From Streptomyces canus 299MFChir4.1 (GTDB lineage: Bacteria; Actinomycetota; Actinomycetes; Streptomycetales; Streptomycetaceae), in contig NZ_KB911590.1 in assembly GCF_000383615.1 (NCBI RefSeq), positions 1 to 64,000 on the forward strand: a stretch of 64,000 nucleotides of DNA, read 5' to 3'. Both the position numbers and the translations under genes were made by a program. The notes under the pieces are model-generated. The model searched no databases, was not told where the DNA came from, and saw only the letters and a program-made list of their open reading frames with translations. Of this stretch, positions 34,255 through 42,921 are shown one piece after another (positions within the stretch are counted from its first letter, which is position 1; each line of letters opens with the position of its first letter).

Positions 34255-34347
34255 CCCTCCCTTCGCCGGCATGACCCGGATCAGGTTCGTACGGTCGGAG
34301 GCCGCCCAGCCTCCCTCTCAGCCCGGTGCGTCCGGGCTCCCGCGAGT
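34255..34347 (-). promoter_or_regulatory. TPP riboswitch (THI element)
   Basis: On the minus strand the conserved pieces occur in order: a GGGCTGAGAGGGAG segment (34315-34329), then GAACCTGATCCGGGTCATGC (34271-34290), then CGGCGAAGGGAG (34256-34270 region), directly before thiO. Thiamine pyrophosphate binding should hide the translation start or end transcription. The variable P3 arm lies between the first two pieces. Confidence 0.96.
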
Positions 34348-34405
34348 GCTCTACGTTGGCCACCCTAGCCCGACGCCGTGCGTCTCAGTAAGGGAGCCTC
34401 TTCTC

Positions 34406-34756
34406 GTGGCACGCTCGCTCGACGGTCTCGTTCTCGCCCCTGTCGCCGACCAGGCTCCAGGTCAGGTGGGTACCCGGACCCGGTTCACGTACCACGAGAA
34501 GGACGGGGAGATCTGGGCCGAGTACACGGGAGGCGACGTCGTACGCGGGTACCTGGTCGGCACGCGCGCGGGGGACCGGCTCGACTTCCGCTACGTGCAG
34601 CTCAAGCACGACGGAACGACATCCTCCGGGCACTGCGTCTCGACGGTCGTGGAACTCCCCGACGGCCGGGTGCGGCTGGAGGAGACCTGGGAGTGGGAGT
34701 CGCAGCCGGGCAGCGGGACGAGCGTTGTGGAGCAGGTCACTGCGCACGACTCCTGA
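34406..34756 (+). CDS. Small conserved protein, function unknown
   Basis: The 116-residue protein is predicted all-beta, with TRTRFTYHEKDGEIWAEYTGGDVVRGYLVG and a closing LEETWEWES strand. Relatives are often labelled N-acetylglutamate synthase in databases, but nothing resembling a GNAT or amino-acid kinase fold is visible, so that label should not be trusted. The GTG at 34406 follows AAGGGAG; the upstream part of the frame overlaps the riboswitch on the other strand. It precedes the ferredoxin reductase gene by 32 bp. Confidence 0.65.
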   Translation: MARSLDGLVLAPVADQAPGQVGTRTRFTYHEKDGEIWAEYTGGDVVRGYLVGTRAGDRLDFRYVQLKHDGTTSSGHCVSTVVELPDGRVRLEETWEWESQPGSGTSVVEQVTAHDS

Positions 34757-34763
34757 CTGACTG

Positions 34764-34779
34764 ATTGTCAGCTGACTAT
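34764..34779. promoter_or_regulatory. Palindrome upstream of the ferredoxin reductase gene
   Basis: ATTGTCAGCTGACTAT is a dyad with 7 of 8 pairs, centred on GTCAGCTGAC. It ends 9 bp before the ATG, overlapping where a promoter would be, so it is a candidate operator. Confidence 0.45.
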
Positions 34780-34788
34780 GGTGATCAA

Positions 34789-36003
34789 ATGAGCGAGCAG
34801 ACGCAGGCGCAGCGGCGGGTGGTCGTGGTCGGCGCGGGCATGGCGGGGGTGCAGACCGCGGTCGCCCTGCGCGAGCAGGGCTTCAGCGGAACCGTCACGC
34901 TGATCGGCGCGGAGCCCCATCAGCCGTACGACCGTCCGCCGCTCTCCAAGGCCGTGCTGCTGGGCAAGGCCGAGGGTTCCGCCTTCGACCTGGACTTCGA
35001 GGCCCTCGGCATCGAACTGCTGCTCGGCCGCGAGGTGCTGGGCGTACGCCCCGAGGCGCACGAGCTGGACACCGAGGACGGGCCCTTCCCGTACGACGTC
35101 CTGGTCCTCGCCACCGGCGCCGAGCCGATCCGGCTGCCCGGCACGGAGGGCGTGCCCGGGGTGCATCTGCTGCGCACCCTGGACGACGCCGAGCGGCTGC
35201 GCCCCGTGCTCGCCCGGCAGCACGACATCGTCGTTGTCGGCGCGGGCTGGATCGGCGCCGAGTTCGCCACCGCCGCGCGCGAGGCGGGCTGCGCGGTGAC
35301 GGTCGTGGAAGCCGCCGACCGGCCGCTCGCGGGCGCCCTGCCCGCCGAGGTGGCCGCGCCGATGACCTCCTGGTACGCCGACGCGGGTGCCGTGCTGCGC
35401 ACGCACGCGCGCGTGGAGCGCGTCGAGCCCGGTGGGGTCGTCCTGGACGACGGCTCGCGGGTGCCCGCGGGCGCGGTCGTGGTCGGCATCGGTGCCCGGC
35501 CCGCCACGGCCTGGCTCGCCGGTTCCGGCATCGAACTCGGCGCCCACCGCGAGGTCGTCGCCGACGACCGCCTGCGCACCTCCGTGCCGGATGTCTACGC
35601 GGTCGGCGACTGCGCCTCCTTCCCCTCGGGGCGGTACGGCGAGCGCCTGCTGGTCCACCACTGGGACAACGCCCTCCAGGGTCCCCGCACGGTGGCCGCC
35701 GACATCCTCGGCGAGACCCCCACGGTCTACGACCCGGTCCCGTACTTCTGGTCCGAGCAGTTCGGCCGCTTCGTCCAGTACGTCGGCCACCACGCCTCCG
35801 CCGACACGACCCTGTGGCGCGGCGAGCCCTCCGGCCCGGCCTGGACGGTGTGCTGGCTGCGCGAGAACCGCCTGGTCGCCCTCCTGGCGGTGGGCCGGCC
35901 CCGCGACCTGGCCCAGGGCCGCCGCCTGATCGAGGCGGGCACGGAGATGGCCCCGGAACTGCTGGTGGACCCGGCGAGGCCCCTGAAGGCGGCGACGGCG
36001 TAG
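34789..36003 (+). CDS. FAD-dependent ferredoxin/rubredoxin reductase
   Basis: The 404-residue flavoprotein has an N-terminal FAD motif VVVVGAGMAG, the YDRPPLSK segment specific to the oxygenase-coupled reductase family, an internal NAD(P)H motif IVVVGAGWIG near residue 150, and the second FAD motif VYAVGDCA. A reductase C-terminal domain follows. It would pass electrons from NAD(P)H to a ferredoxin, often for a cytochrome P450; neither partner is adjacent. Start is ATG 34789; a 16-bp palindrome lies just upstream. Confidence 0.9.
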   Translation: MSEQTQAQRRVVVVGAGMAGVQTAVALREQGFSGTVTLIGAEPHQPYDRPPLSKAVLLGKAEGSAFDLDFEALGIELLLGREVLGVRPEAHELDTEDGPFPYDVLVLATGAEPIRLPGTEGVPGVHLLRTLDDAERLRPVLARQHDIVVVGAGWIGAEFATAAREAGCAVTVVEAADRPLAGALPAEVAAPMTSWYADAGAVLRTHARVERVEPGGVVLDDGSRVPAGAVVVGIGARPATAWLAGSGIELGAHREVVADDRLRTSVPDVYAVGDCASFPSGRYGERLLVHHWDNALQGPRTVAADILGETPTVYDPVPYFWSEQFGRFVQYVGHHASADTTLWRGEPSGPAWTVCWLRENRLVALLAVGRPRDLAQGRRLIEAGTEMAPELLVDPARPLKAATA

Positions 36004-36073
36004 GCGAGGGCCGGGCGTCTCGGGCATCTCGGGCGGGCAGCGGCGACCCTGCACAGCGGAGGTTTCGGCGCCG

Positions 36074-36330
36074 CTGGCTGCGGGCCTGGGCGGTGGAGTT
36101 TCGGGCTGGTTGGCTGTGGGCCTGTGCGGCGGAGTCTCGGGGGCTGGCTTCGGGCCTGGGCGGTGGAGTTTCGGGCTGGTTGGCAGCGGGCTTGAGCGGT
36201 GGGGTAATCGGGTGGCTGGCTGGCTGTGGGCCTGGGCGGCGGAGTCTCGGGGGCTGGCAGCGGGTCCGCCGTGCGGAGTTTTCCGGCGGCTCGCTGCGGC
36301 CTGCGCGGCGGAGTCGGTGGTGCCGGGTCA
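36074..36330. repeat. Degenerate tandem repeats in the 36004-36443 intergenic region
   Basis: About seven units of 33-37 bp, each with a core like GGGCCTGGGCGGTGGAGT, run head to tail. The stretch at 36081-36114 recurs identically at 36151-36184, and 36111-36148 recurs with one change near 36221-36258, so a two-unit period of about 70 bp and later expansions are visible. Frames across it are low-complexity and no gene is supported. The rest of the 440-bp gap holds the promoter of the next gene. Confidence 0.85.
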
Positions 36331-36443
36331 TCGAGACCCGCGCGGTTCTGCTGGAGTCAATCCCCGGCCATTCGCGCCCCTCGTTCCCCCGCCGGAGGCG
36401 CCCCGGCTTCCGACTGTCAGTGCGGGATGGCACGCTTAATCCC

Positions 36444-36815
36444 GTGACCGAGATTGACGCAAAGATCGATGCTCTCGTCCCCGCCTGGCTCACCCTCCCC
36501 GACATCGCAGAGATGCTCGATGTCGAGGTGACGCGTGTGCGGCAGCTGGTCAAGGACGGCCAGCTCATCGCCGTACGCCGTGGTGAGAACCGCGCGCTGC
36601 ACGTCCCCGCCGCCTTCATCGACGGGGCCGAACAGAAGGTCGTCAAGGGCCTGGCCGGGACCTTGACGCTCCTGAGGGACGACGGCTTCACCGACGAAGA
36701 GATGCTGGAGTGGCTCTTCACGCCCGACGAGAGCCTGCCCGGCACCCCCGCGCAGGCCCTGAGCGAGAATCGCGGCACGGAGGTGAAGCGCCGGGCCCAG
36801 GCGCTCGCCGTCTGA
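36444..36815 (+). CDS. Rv2175c-family DNA-binding protein
   Basis: The 123-residue protein has an excisionase/MerR-like winged helix near residues 12-60 (WLTLPDIAEMLDVEVTRVRQ, then GQLIAVRRGENRALHVPAAFI) and a helical C-terminus (DDGFTDEEMLEWLF). The Mycobacterium tuberculosis homologue binds DNA and is phosphorylated by a PASTA-type kinase pathway, and a PASTA kinase is 4.5 kb away here. GTG at 36444 follows CTTAAT closely, so a leaderless start is likely. It precedes thiE by 93 bp. Confidence 0.85.
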   Translation: MTEIDAKIDALVPAWLTLPDIAEMLDVEVTRVRQLVKDGQLIAVRRGENRALHVPAAFIDGAEQKVVKGLAGTLTLLRDDGFTDEEMLEWLFTPDESLPGTPAQALSENRGTEVKRRAQALAV

Positions 36816-36908
36816 TCCGAACCACACCGGCGTACGGGCCGTGACCGCCGGGGCCACGGCCACGGTCCGGCACGGCCCGTACGCACCGAACCCGGGGGAG
36901 ACTCACGC

Positions 36909-37559
36909 ATGCCCGACACCGCCCGCGCCCAGCTCGCCGACGCCCGTGTCTACCTCTGCACGGACGCCCGCGGGCGACAGGGCGACCTCGCCGAGTTCCT
37001 GGACGCGGTCCTGGCCGGCGGCGTCGACATCGTGCAGCTGCGGGACAAGGGCATGGAGGCGGCCGAGGAACTGGAGCACCTCCAGGTCTTCGCCGACGCC
37101 TGCGCGCGGCACGGCAAGCTGCTCGCCGTCAACGACCGGGCCGACGTCGCCCACGCGGCCGGGGCCGACGTACTGCACCTGGGCCAGGGCGACCTGCCCG
37201 TCCCCGCCGCCCGCGCGATCCTCGGCGAGGACGTCCTCATAGGCCGCTCCACGCACGCCGAGGCGGAGGCCGCCGCGGCCGCCGTGCAGGACGGCGTGGA
37301 CTACTTCTGCACCGGCCCCTGCTGGCCGACCCCCACCAAGCCCGGCCGGCACGCTCCCGGCCTCGACCTGGTCCGGTACAGCGCCGCACTCGGCACCGAC
37401 CGCCCCTGGTTCGCCATCGGCGGCATCGACCTCGGCAACCTCGACGAGGTCCTGGAGGCCGGCGCCCGCCGGGTCGTCGTCGTCCGGGCGATCACCGAGG
37501 CGGACGATCCGGGCGCGGCCGCCGCGGAGTTCGCGAAGCGGTTGCGTGACACGCGGTGA
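36909..37559 (+). CDS. thiE: Thiamine-phosphate synthase
   Basis: The 216-residue TIM-barrel enzyme joins the pyrimidine and thiazole phosphates of thiamine. Characteristic segments are VDIVQLRDKG, LLAVNDRADVA, LHLGQGDLP, IGRSTH and FAIGGIDLGNL. ThiE and the thiOSG operon lie 2.5 kb apart on opposite strands. I see no second TPP riboswitch ahead of it. GGGGGAG precedes the ATG at 36909. Confidence 0.94.
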   Translation: MPDTARAQLADARVYLCTDARGRQGDLAEFLDAVLAGGVDIVQLRDKGMEAAEELEHLQVFADACARHGKLLAVNDRADVAHAAGADVLHLGQGDLPVPAARAILGEDVLIGRSTHAEAEAAAAAVQDGVDYFCTGPCWPTPTKPGRHAPGLDLVRYSAALGTDRPWFAIGGIDLGNLDEVLEAGARRVVVVRAITEADDPGAAAAEFAKRLRDTR

Positions 37560-37683
37560 CGGGCATGTGCCGGCCGGTCGCATGATCGGCCTGGTGTCCG
37601 AGGGGTGGGACAACAAGTCGACAAAACGGGCAAATTTCCGTGATCTGGTTGGGTGACCGCCGCCCCCTGGCTAACCTGCCGGT

Positions 37684-38607
37684 ATGGCCCTAGGAACCGC
37701 ATCCACCAGGACTGACCGCGCACGCACCGTGCGTGACATGCTCGCCGCGGGCAAGACGACGTACTCCTTCGAGTTCTCGGCGCCGAAGACCCCCAAGGGT
37801 GAGCGGAACCTGTGGAGCGCGCTCAGGAGGGTCGAGGCGGTCGCCCCGGACTTCGTCTCCGTCACCTACGGCGCCGGCGGCTCCACCCGCGCGGGCACCG
37901 TCAAGGAGACCCAGCAGATCGTCGCGGACACCACCCTGACCCCGGTCGCCCATCTCACCGCGGTCGACCACTCCGTCGCGGAGCTGCGCAACATCATCGG
38001 CCAGTACGCCGACGCCGGGATCCGCAACATCCTGGCCGTGCGCGGCGACCCGCCCGGCGACCCGATGGCCGAGTGGGTGGCGCACCCGCAGGGCCTGACC
38101 TACGCCGCCGAACTCGTCCGGCTCATCAAGGAGTCGGGCGACTTCTGCGTCGGCGTCGCGGCCTTCCCGGAGATGCACCCGCGCTCCGCCGACTGGGACG
38201 CCGACGTCGCGCGCTTCGTCGACAAGTGCCGCGCCGGCGCGGACTACGCCATCACCCAGATGTTCTTCCAGCCGGAGTCCTATCTGCGGCTGCGTGACCG
38301 AGTCCACGCGGCGAGCTGCGAGACCCCCGTCATTCCCGAGGTCATGCCCGTGACCAGCGTGCGGATGCTGGAGCGACTGCCGCAGCTCAGCAACGCGAGC
38401 ATCCCCTCCGTCCTGAAAGAGCGGATCCTCACAGCAAAGGACGATCCGGTCGCTGTACGCTCAATCGGAATCGAGTTCGCCACGGAGTTCTGCGCACGGC
38501 TGCTGTCCGAGGGAGTGCCCGGACTGCACTTCATCACGCTCAACAACTCCACGGCGACGCTGGAAATCTACGAAAACCTGGGTCTGCACCATCGACCGCA
38601 GGCCTAG
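37684..38607 (+). CDS. metF: Methylenetetrahydrofolate reductase
   Basis: The 307-residue FAD-dependent TIM barrel makes 5-methyltetrahydrofolate for methionine synthesis. Conserved segments are YSFEFSAPKTPKGE with the catalytic Glu, VTYGAGGS, HLTAVDHS, NILAVRGDPP and ITQMFFQPESY. It starts with ATG 37684 after a 124-bp gap. It is followed by the tailed membrane protein gene, 56 bp on. Confidence 0.96.
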   Translation: MALGTASTRTDRARTVRDMLAAGKTTYSFEFSAPKTPKGERNLWSALRRVEAVAPDFVSVTYGAGGSTRAGTVKETQQIVADTTLTPVAHLTAVDHSVAELRNIIGQYADAGIRNILAVRGDPPGDPMAEWVAHPQGLTYAAELVRLIKESGDFCVGVAAFPEMHPRSADWDADVARFVDKCRAGADYAITQMFFQPESYLRLRDRVHAASCETPVIPEVMPVTSVRMLERLPQLSNASIPSVLKERILTAKDDPVAVRSIGIEFATEFCARLLSEGVPGLHFITLNNSTATLEIYENLGLHHRPQA

Positions 38608-38663
38608 ACCGGCCGCACGGATATACGACACACTGCGTAGCGGTCACTGGGAGAGGGGCGTAC

Positions 38664-39641
38664 ATGGGCTGGACGGTCCTCTACATCGCGTTCGGATTCG
38701 TCGCGCTGTGGCTGCTCGGCGAGGTGCTGCTGCAGTACAAGGCGCGGCTGCGCTGGCGGCTGCTCGCCTTCGTGGGCTTCCTCGGCGTGGTCCTCGGCGT
38801 GCTGATCCCGTCGGTGATCGTCATCGGCCTGGGCGCGATCGCCTTCGCGGTCGGCCAGACCTACGTCACCCTGTCGTTCCGTCGCGGCTTCGAGCAGGGC
38901 TGGGCGGTCAACCCGCCGGCCGCGCTGGGCGGTCTGACCGGCGGCAAGAAGAGCCGCCGGGAGCGCGGCCACGAGGAGCCCGGCCTTGAGGTCTCCGACC
39001 TGGAGACGGGCGAGGCGGACTACGGCGACGAGCTCGGACACGACCAGGGCCGCCCGGCCGGCGCCGGTTACGGACACGACGACGAGTACGACCGCGACGA
39101 CGTCTTCTCGCCCGCCCGCTCCGCCGGCCCCACGGCCGCCGAGACCACCGCCGTCTACGAGCCGCAGCCCCTGCCCGACGACACCGGCTCCTACGGCGTG
39201 TACAACGACGCCTCCTACACCGGCGGCCAGTCCTACGGGGCCGCCGGGCAGACCCAGGACCAGTACGCGACGGCCGCCGCCGACCAGACCTACGGCTACG
39301 ACGGCTATACCGGTTACGACCAGCAGCAGTACGGCTACGACCAGGCCGGACAGCAGCAGTACGCCGCCTACTCCGACCCGTACATCGGCACCCAGACCTA
39401 CGGCGCGGGGTCGTACGACACCTCCTACGGCGGCCAGCAGCAGTTCGTCCAGCAGGGCTACGACCAGTACGGCGGGACGTACGGCGGCGAGACCCCGTCC
39501 GGCGGCGTGTGGGTGCCGCAGCAGCGGACCGACGAGTCCTACGGCGGCGAACTCCCGCCCGAGCAGGGCTACTACCCGGACAACGGCGGCCAGGGGCAGC
39601 ACAACCAGGGCCAGGGGTACGACGAGCAGTACCGCTTCTGA
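38664..39641 (+). CDS. Membrane protein with Tyr/Gln/Gly-rich cytoplasmic tail
   Basis: The 325-residue protein has two or three transmembrane helices in residues 1-75 and then about 230 residues of low complexity. The first part of the tail is acidic; from about residue 170 to the end it is rich in Tyr, Gln and Gly with many YG, QQY and GYDQ pairs, a composition like prion-like and phase-separating domains. No catalytic motif is seen. A GAGAGG lies before the ATG at 38664. It is convergent with the phytoene-desaturase-like gene, 16 bp away. Confidence 0.8.
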   Translation: MGWTVLYIAFGFVALWLLGEVLLQYKARLRWRLLAFVGFLGVVLGVLIPSVIVIGLGAIAFAVGQTYVTLSFRRGFEQGWAVNPPAALGGLTGGKKSRRERGHEEPGLEVSDLETGEADYGDELGHDQGRPAGAGYGHDDEYDRDDVFSPARSAGPTAAETTAVYEPQPLPDDTGSYGVYNDASYTGGQSYGAAGQTQDQYATAAADQTYGYDGYTGYDQQQYGYDQAGQQQYAAYSDPYIGTQTYGAGSYDTSYGGQQQFVQQGYDQYGGTYGGETPSGGVWVPQQRTDESYGGELPPEQGYYPDNGGQGQHNQGQGYDEQYRF

Positions 39642-39657
39642 CGCCGGGCGGCTCCCC

Positions 39658-41160
39658 TCACTGGGAACCGCGGAACTCCGGTCCCTCCACGATCAGTCCG
39701 GCTACCAACGCGCCCGACATGCCCGCGTGGGCGATGCCGCCGCCTGGGTGCGACCAGCCGCCGGCGGTGAACAGGCCCGGTACCGCAGTGCTGTTGGACG
39801 GGTGCAGGGTGCCCTCGCCGCCGGACAGCGAGGGCGGGGGGACGGCGCCGCCCTCGGCCCCCGTCTCCTGCTCGGTGTGCACCGGCGTCCGCACCTCACG
39901 CCAGAGAATCCGCTCGCGCAATCCCGGAACCGCCCGCTCGGCGGCGGCGACCATCCGGTCCGCGAAGCTCTCGACGACGGCCGGTGTGGTCCAGTCGTGC
40001 CCGAGTCCGCAGGGCACGGTCGCCGTCAGCACCACGGACTCGTGGTCCGCGTCGGGGCGCAGGGCGGGGTCGTCCGGCCGGTCGATCCGGACCGTGGGGT
40101 CGGGTGTCTCCCCGTGCGCGAACAGGTGCAACTCGCCCTCCGGGTCAGGGCTGTAGACCACCGTGCGGTGCGCTGCGTCCGGCTCCCGCGCGCCCCGCAG
40201 GGCGAGGCACACCACGACCCGGCCCGGGCGCAGGCCCTCGGCGTCGGGCCGTACGTCCTTCGCGCCGTAGAGCTCACGGCCCGGTACAAGGCCGCGCAGT
40301 CGCCAGGGTCCGGCGCCGACGACGGTGTCCGCCTCCACCACGGTCCCGTCGGACAGCTCCAGGCCCGATGCGCGACCGTCCTTCTCCAGGACGCCCGTCA
40401 CCTCCGCGCCGAAGTGGAACTCGACCTTGCGCCGGACGCACCGCTCGTACACCGCGCGCGCCAACTCCCGTATGCCGCCCCGGACATACCAGGTGCCGAA
40501 GGCGTGCTCCATGTACGGCAGGACGGCCGCGCTCGCCGGGGCGCTGCCGGGGTCCACGCCGTACGCGAGCGCGTGGCCGTACAGCAGGGCCGCGAGGCGG
40601 GGGTCCCGCAGCTCCCAGCCGCCGATCTCCTGCAGCGTGCAGGCCCGCCGGGTGCGCAGCAGCCGCTTGTGCGGCACCGCCGGGTAGGGCTCGCGCATCA
40701 GCACCTGCCAGTTGGGCCACAGGGGCTCCTCCAGGAGCGGCCTGCGCGTGCGGTCCCAGGCCTCGCGGGCCCGGATGAGGAAGTCGCCCCACCGGGCGCC
40801 CGCGCCCGCGCCGAGCGCCTCGTCCAGCGCGGCGACCACGCCCGCGCGCGAGGCGTTCGGCAGGGACACCTCGGTGCCGTCCGTGAACACGTGCCGTGAC
40901 GACGGGTCGACCTGGACCAGTTCGACCAGGGACTCCAGCGGCTCCTTGCCGGTCTTGATGAACAGGTCGCGGTAGACCGCGGGGAGCGTGAGCAGTCCCG
41001 GCCCGGTGTCGAAGGCGAACCCGTCCCGCTCGAAGCGGCGCACCGCCCCGCCGTACGTCTCCGTACGCTCGTACACCGCCACCCGGTGGCCCGCGACGGC
41101 CAGCCGGGCAGCGGCCGCCATCGCGCCCATCCCGGCGCCGATCACCGCAATCCGTGCCAT
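39658..41160 (-). CDS. Phytoene desaturase-family FAD oxidoreductase
   Basis: The 500-residue protein opens with the FAD motif AVIGAGMGAMAAAARLA and an ERTETYGG ribose-binding segment, and carries the family's FDTGPGLLTLP block, a WYVRGGIREL block near the middle and a C-terminal FTAGGWSHPGGGIAHAGMSG motif. It belongs with CrtI/CrtD-type desaturases and isomerases. No carotenoid synthase or cyclase gene is in the window, so carotenoid use is uncertain. ATG at 41160 begins the conserved sequence. Confidence 0.85.
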   Translation of the reverse strand: MARIAVIGAGMGAMAAAARLAVAGHRVAVYERTETYGGAVRRFERDGFAFDTGPGLLTLPAVYRDLFIKTGKEPLESLVELVQVDPSSRHVFTDGTEVSLPNASRAGVVAALDEALGAGAGARWGDFLIRAREAWDRTRRPLLEEPLWPNWQVLMREPYPAVPHKRLLRTRRACTLQEIGGWELRDPRLAALLYGHALAYGVDPGSAPASAAVLPYMEHAFGTWYVRGGIRELARAVYERCVRRKVEFHFGAEVTGVLEKDGRASGLELSDGTVVEADTVVGAGPWRLRGLVPGRELYGAKDVRPDAEGLRPGRVVVCLALRGAREPDAAHRTVVYSPDPEGELHLFAHGETPDPTVRIDRPDDPALRPDADHESVVLTATVPCGLGHDWTTPAVVESFADRMVAAAERAVPGLRERILWREVRTPVHTEQETGAEGGAVPPPSLSGGEGTLHPSNSTAVPGLFTAGGWSHPGGGIAHAGMSGALVAGLIVEGPEFRGSQ

Positions 41161-41237
41161 GCCTGCGACTTTATCGGCCGCCACTGACACTCCGGCCGCG
41201 GGCCGTCACGGAGGGACCGTCTCCGGCCGCGGCGCGG

Positions 41238-41852
41238 TCAGACCGGTGGTCGCTCCATGCGTGCCGCCAGCCGTCTCTCCTCCCGCCGCAGGGCCCGGCG
41301 GCGCCGGAATCTGCGGATCCGGGAGATCAGGAAGTACAGCACCACCAGTCCCGCCGCCAGCAGGAGGCCCGCGATGATCGCCGCTGCCTCCGGGTGGAAC
41401 ACCGCGAAGGTGACGATGCCGGCGACGCCGAGATCCTCCGCCAGGCTCAGGACGATGTTGCTGAAGGGCTCGGGGGAGGCGTTCACCGCCATGCGGGTGC
41501 CCGCCTTGACGGTGTGGCTGGCCAGTGCCGTCGAACCGCCGATCAGGCCCGCGGCCACGTCGGAGAGCGACCCGCTCTGACCGGCGAGCAGCGCACCGAC
41601 CCAGGCGCCGGCGACGGGACGGATCACCGTGTGGACCGCGTCCCACGCCGAGTCGACGTACGGGATCTTGTCGGCCACCGCCTCGCACAGGAACAGCAGG
41701 CCCGCCACCACGAGGACCTCGGGGCGCTGCAGGGTCTCGGGGACGTCGTCGCTCAGTCCCGTCGCGCCGAACAGGCCGAGCAGCAGCACCACCGCGTACG
41801 CGTTGACACCGCTGGCCCAGCCGCTGGTGAACACCAAGGGGAGTACGGACAC
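41238..41852 (-). CDS. DUF4126 membrane protein
   Basis: The 204-residue protein has about five hydrophobic segments, with SGVNAYAVVLLLGL near the N-terminus, KIPYVDSAWDAVHTVIRP in the middle and GGSTALASHTVKAGTR, blocks typical of DUF4126. The C-terminus is Arg-rich. The start is GTG at 41852. It follows the desaturase-like gene's start by 77 bp in the same direction and is probably in its operon. Function unknown. Confidence 0.8.
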   Translation of the reverse strand: MSVLPLVFTSGWASGVNAYAVVLLLGLFGATGLSDDVPETLQRPEVLVVAGLLFLCEAVADKIPYVDSAWDAVHTVIRPVAGAWVGALLAGQSGSLSDVAAGLIGGSTALASHTVKAGTRMAVNASPEPFSNIVLSLAEDLGVAGIVTFAVFHPEAAAIIAGLLLAAGLVVLYFLISRIRRFRRRRALRREERRLAARMERPPV

Positions 41853-42241
41853 GGACGCGATCGTAACCAGTCGGCGACAAGCCGTCCTGGGGGTGAGCGC
41901 GCAGGCCTGAGTACGCGTACCTAGTGGGTGAGTTGAGTACGCGCGCGGATGGGCCCCGACCTGCGTGGACGAGAGAGTGGGGGCACGGCGAAGGGGAACG
42001 GCTCCGGCACCGGCGACACGGGGCGCCGGAACGGAGCCGCCCCGGATCCGCTCCTTCCGCCGGCCGAGGTCGGCGGGAGCGAGGCACGGGGGAACCCGGA
42101 AAGCGGGGGAACGACCGAACGGGGGCCCAACGGGGGGACGGGGGAAACGGGGGATCGGGGGAGCAGGGAAGGCGCCGGTTCGAGGTGGCCCGCGGGGGAC
42201 GCGGCCACATCGGACCGGCGCTTTCGCCTGTCAGTCCGGTG
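41853..42241. other. Intergenic spacer with a strong G-quadruplex motif
   Basis: No gene is supported in this 389-bp stretch: its open frames are Gly/Arg/Pro-rich low-complexity sequence. It is purine-rich on the plus strand, and 42132-42161 holds four G-runs of 6, 5, 5 and 5 with loops of 2, 4 and 3 bases. It separates the DUF4126 gene from the end of the tetR-type gene. Confidence 0.75.
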
Positions 42242-42874
42242 TCAGCCCCTGCGCCCGCTCACCCGGCCCTGCAACAGCCGCGACAGCGCCGCGTGCACGT
42301 CGTCCAGGGACCGCTCGGGCTGGAAGGACTGCCAGTCCAGGGCGGCCACCAGGACCATGCCGACCAGGGCGGAGGCGGTCAGCGGGACGTCGATCTCGTC
42401 GCTGAACTCGCCGTTCTCCACCCCCTCGCGCAGCACGCCCTCCACGACCGCCACGGCCTGCTGACGGACCACCATGAGCGTGGACTGCCAGGCCCGGTTG
42501 GTGCGCCACAGCTCGGCCACGTACAGCTGGGTGAAGGCCGGGTAGCGGTCGATGAAGACGAGGCCCGCGCGGATCATCGCGTCGAGGGCGTCCACCTTGC
42601 CGCCGCCCGCGCGGGCCGTCGCTTCCGCCGCCTCCCTCAAGGAGGCGGTCAGCAGCCCCACGCCGTGCCGCAGCAGCTCCTCGAAGAGGACGGACTTGCT
42701 CGCGAAGTTGTAGTAGACCGTGCCCTTCGCGACTCCGGCCCGCTCGGCGATCTCGTCGACCGTGGTGGCGGAGAAGCCCTGCTCGGCGATGAGCGTGACG
42801 GCCGCCTCGTAGAGCTTCTGCCGGGTGGCCTCGCGACGCGTACTGACGCCCGCCGTGGCGCTGCTGCTTTCCAT
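42242..42874 (-). CDS. TetR-family repressor
   Basis: The 210-residue regulator has an N-terminal helix-turn-helix (RQKLYEAAVTLIAEQGFSATTVDEIAERAGVAKGTVYYNFASKS, in pieces across residues 18-60) and a helical ligand domain. It is the last gene of the ABC/YhgE operon, 47 bp after the membrane gene. A TetR-type palindrome ahead of the operon (45766-45779) suggests it represses this unit, probably in response to a compound the operon handles. Confidence 0.9.
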   Translation of the reverse strand: MESSSATAGVSTRREATRQKLYEAAVTLIAEQGFSATTVDEIAERAGVAKGTVYYNFASKSVLFEELLRHGVGLLTASLREAAEATARAGGGKVDALDAMIRAGLVFIDRYPAFTQLYVAELWRTNRAWQSTLMVVRQQAVAVVEGVLREGVENGEFSDEIDVPLTASALVGMVLVAALDWQSFQPERSLDDVHAALSRLLQGRVSGRRG

Positions 42875-42921
42875 GGTCCTGATTCTCACAGGTGAGGACG
42901 CCCCTGAGGTCGCGGAAGGGC

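Noticed and set aside
34271..34405. Longer N-terminus for the small plus-strand gene
   Set aside because: It would translate across the TPP riboswitch DNA and has no ribosome-binding site.
36074..36330. CRISPR array
   Set aside because: Units are contiguous and degenerate with no unique spacers and no cas genes.
41949..42464. Gly/Pro-rich plus-strand frame in the spacer before tetR
   Set aside because: Low complexity and runs antisense into the tetR gene.
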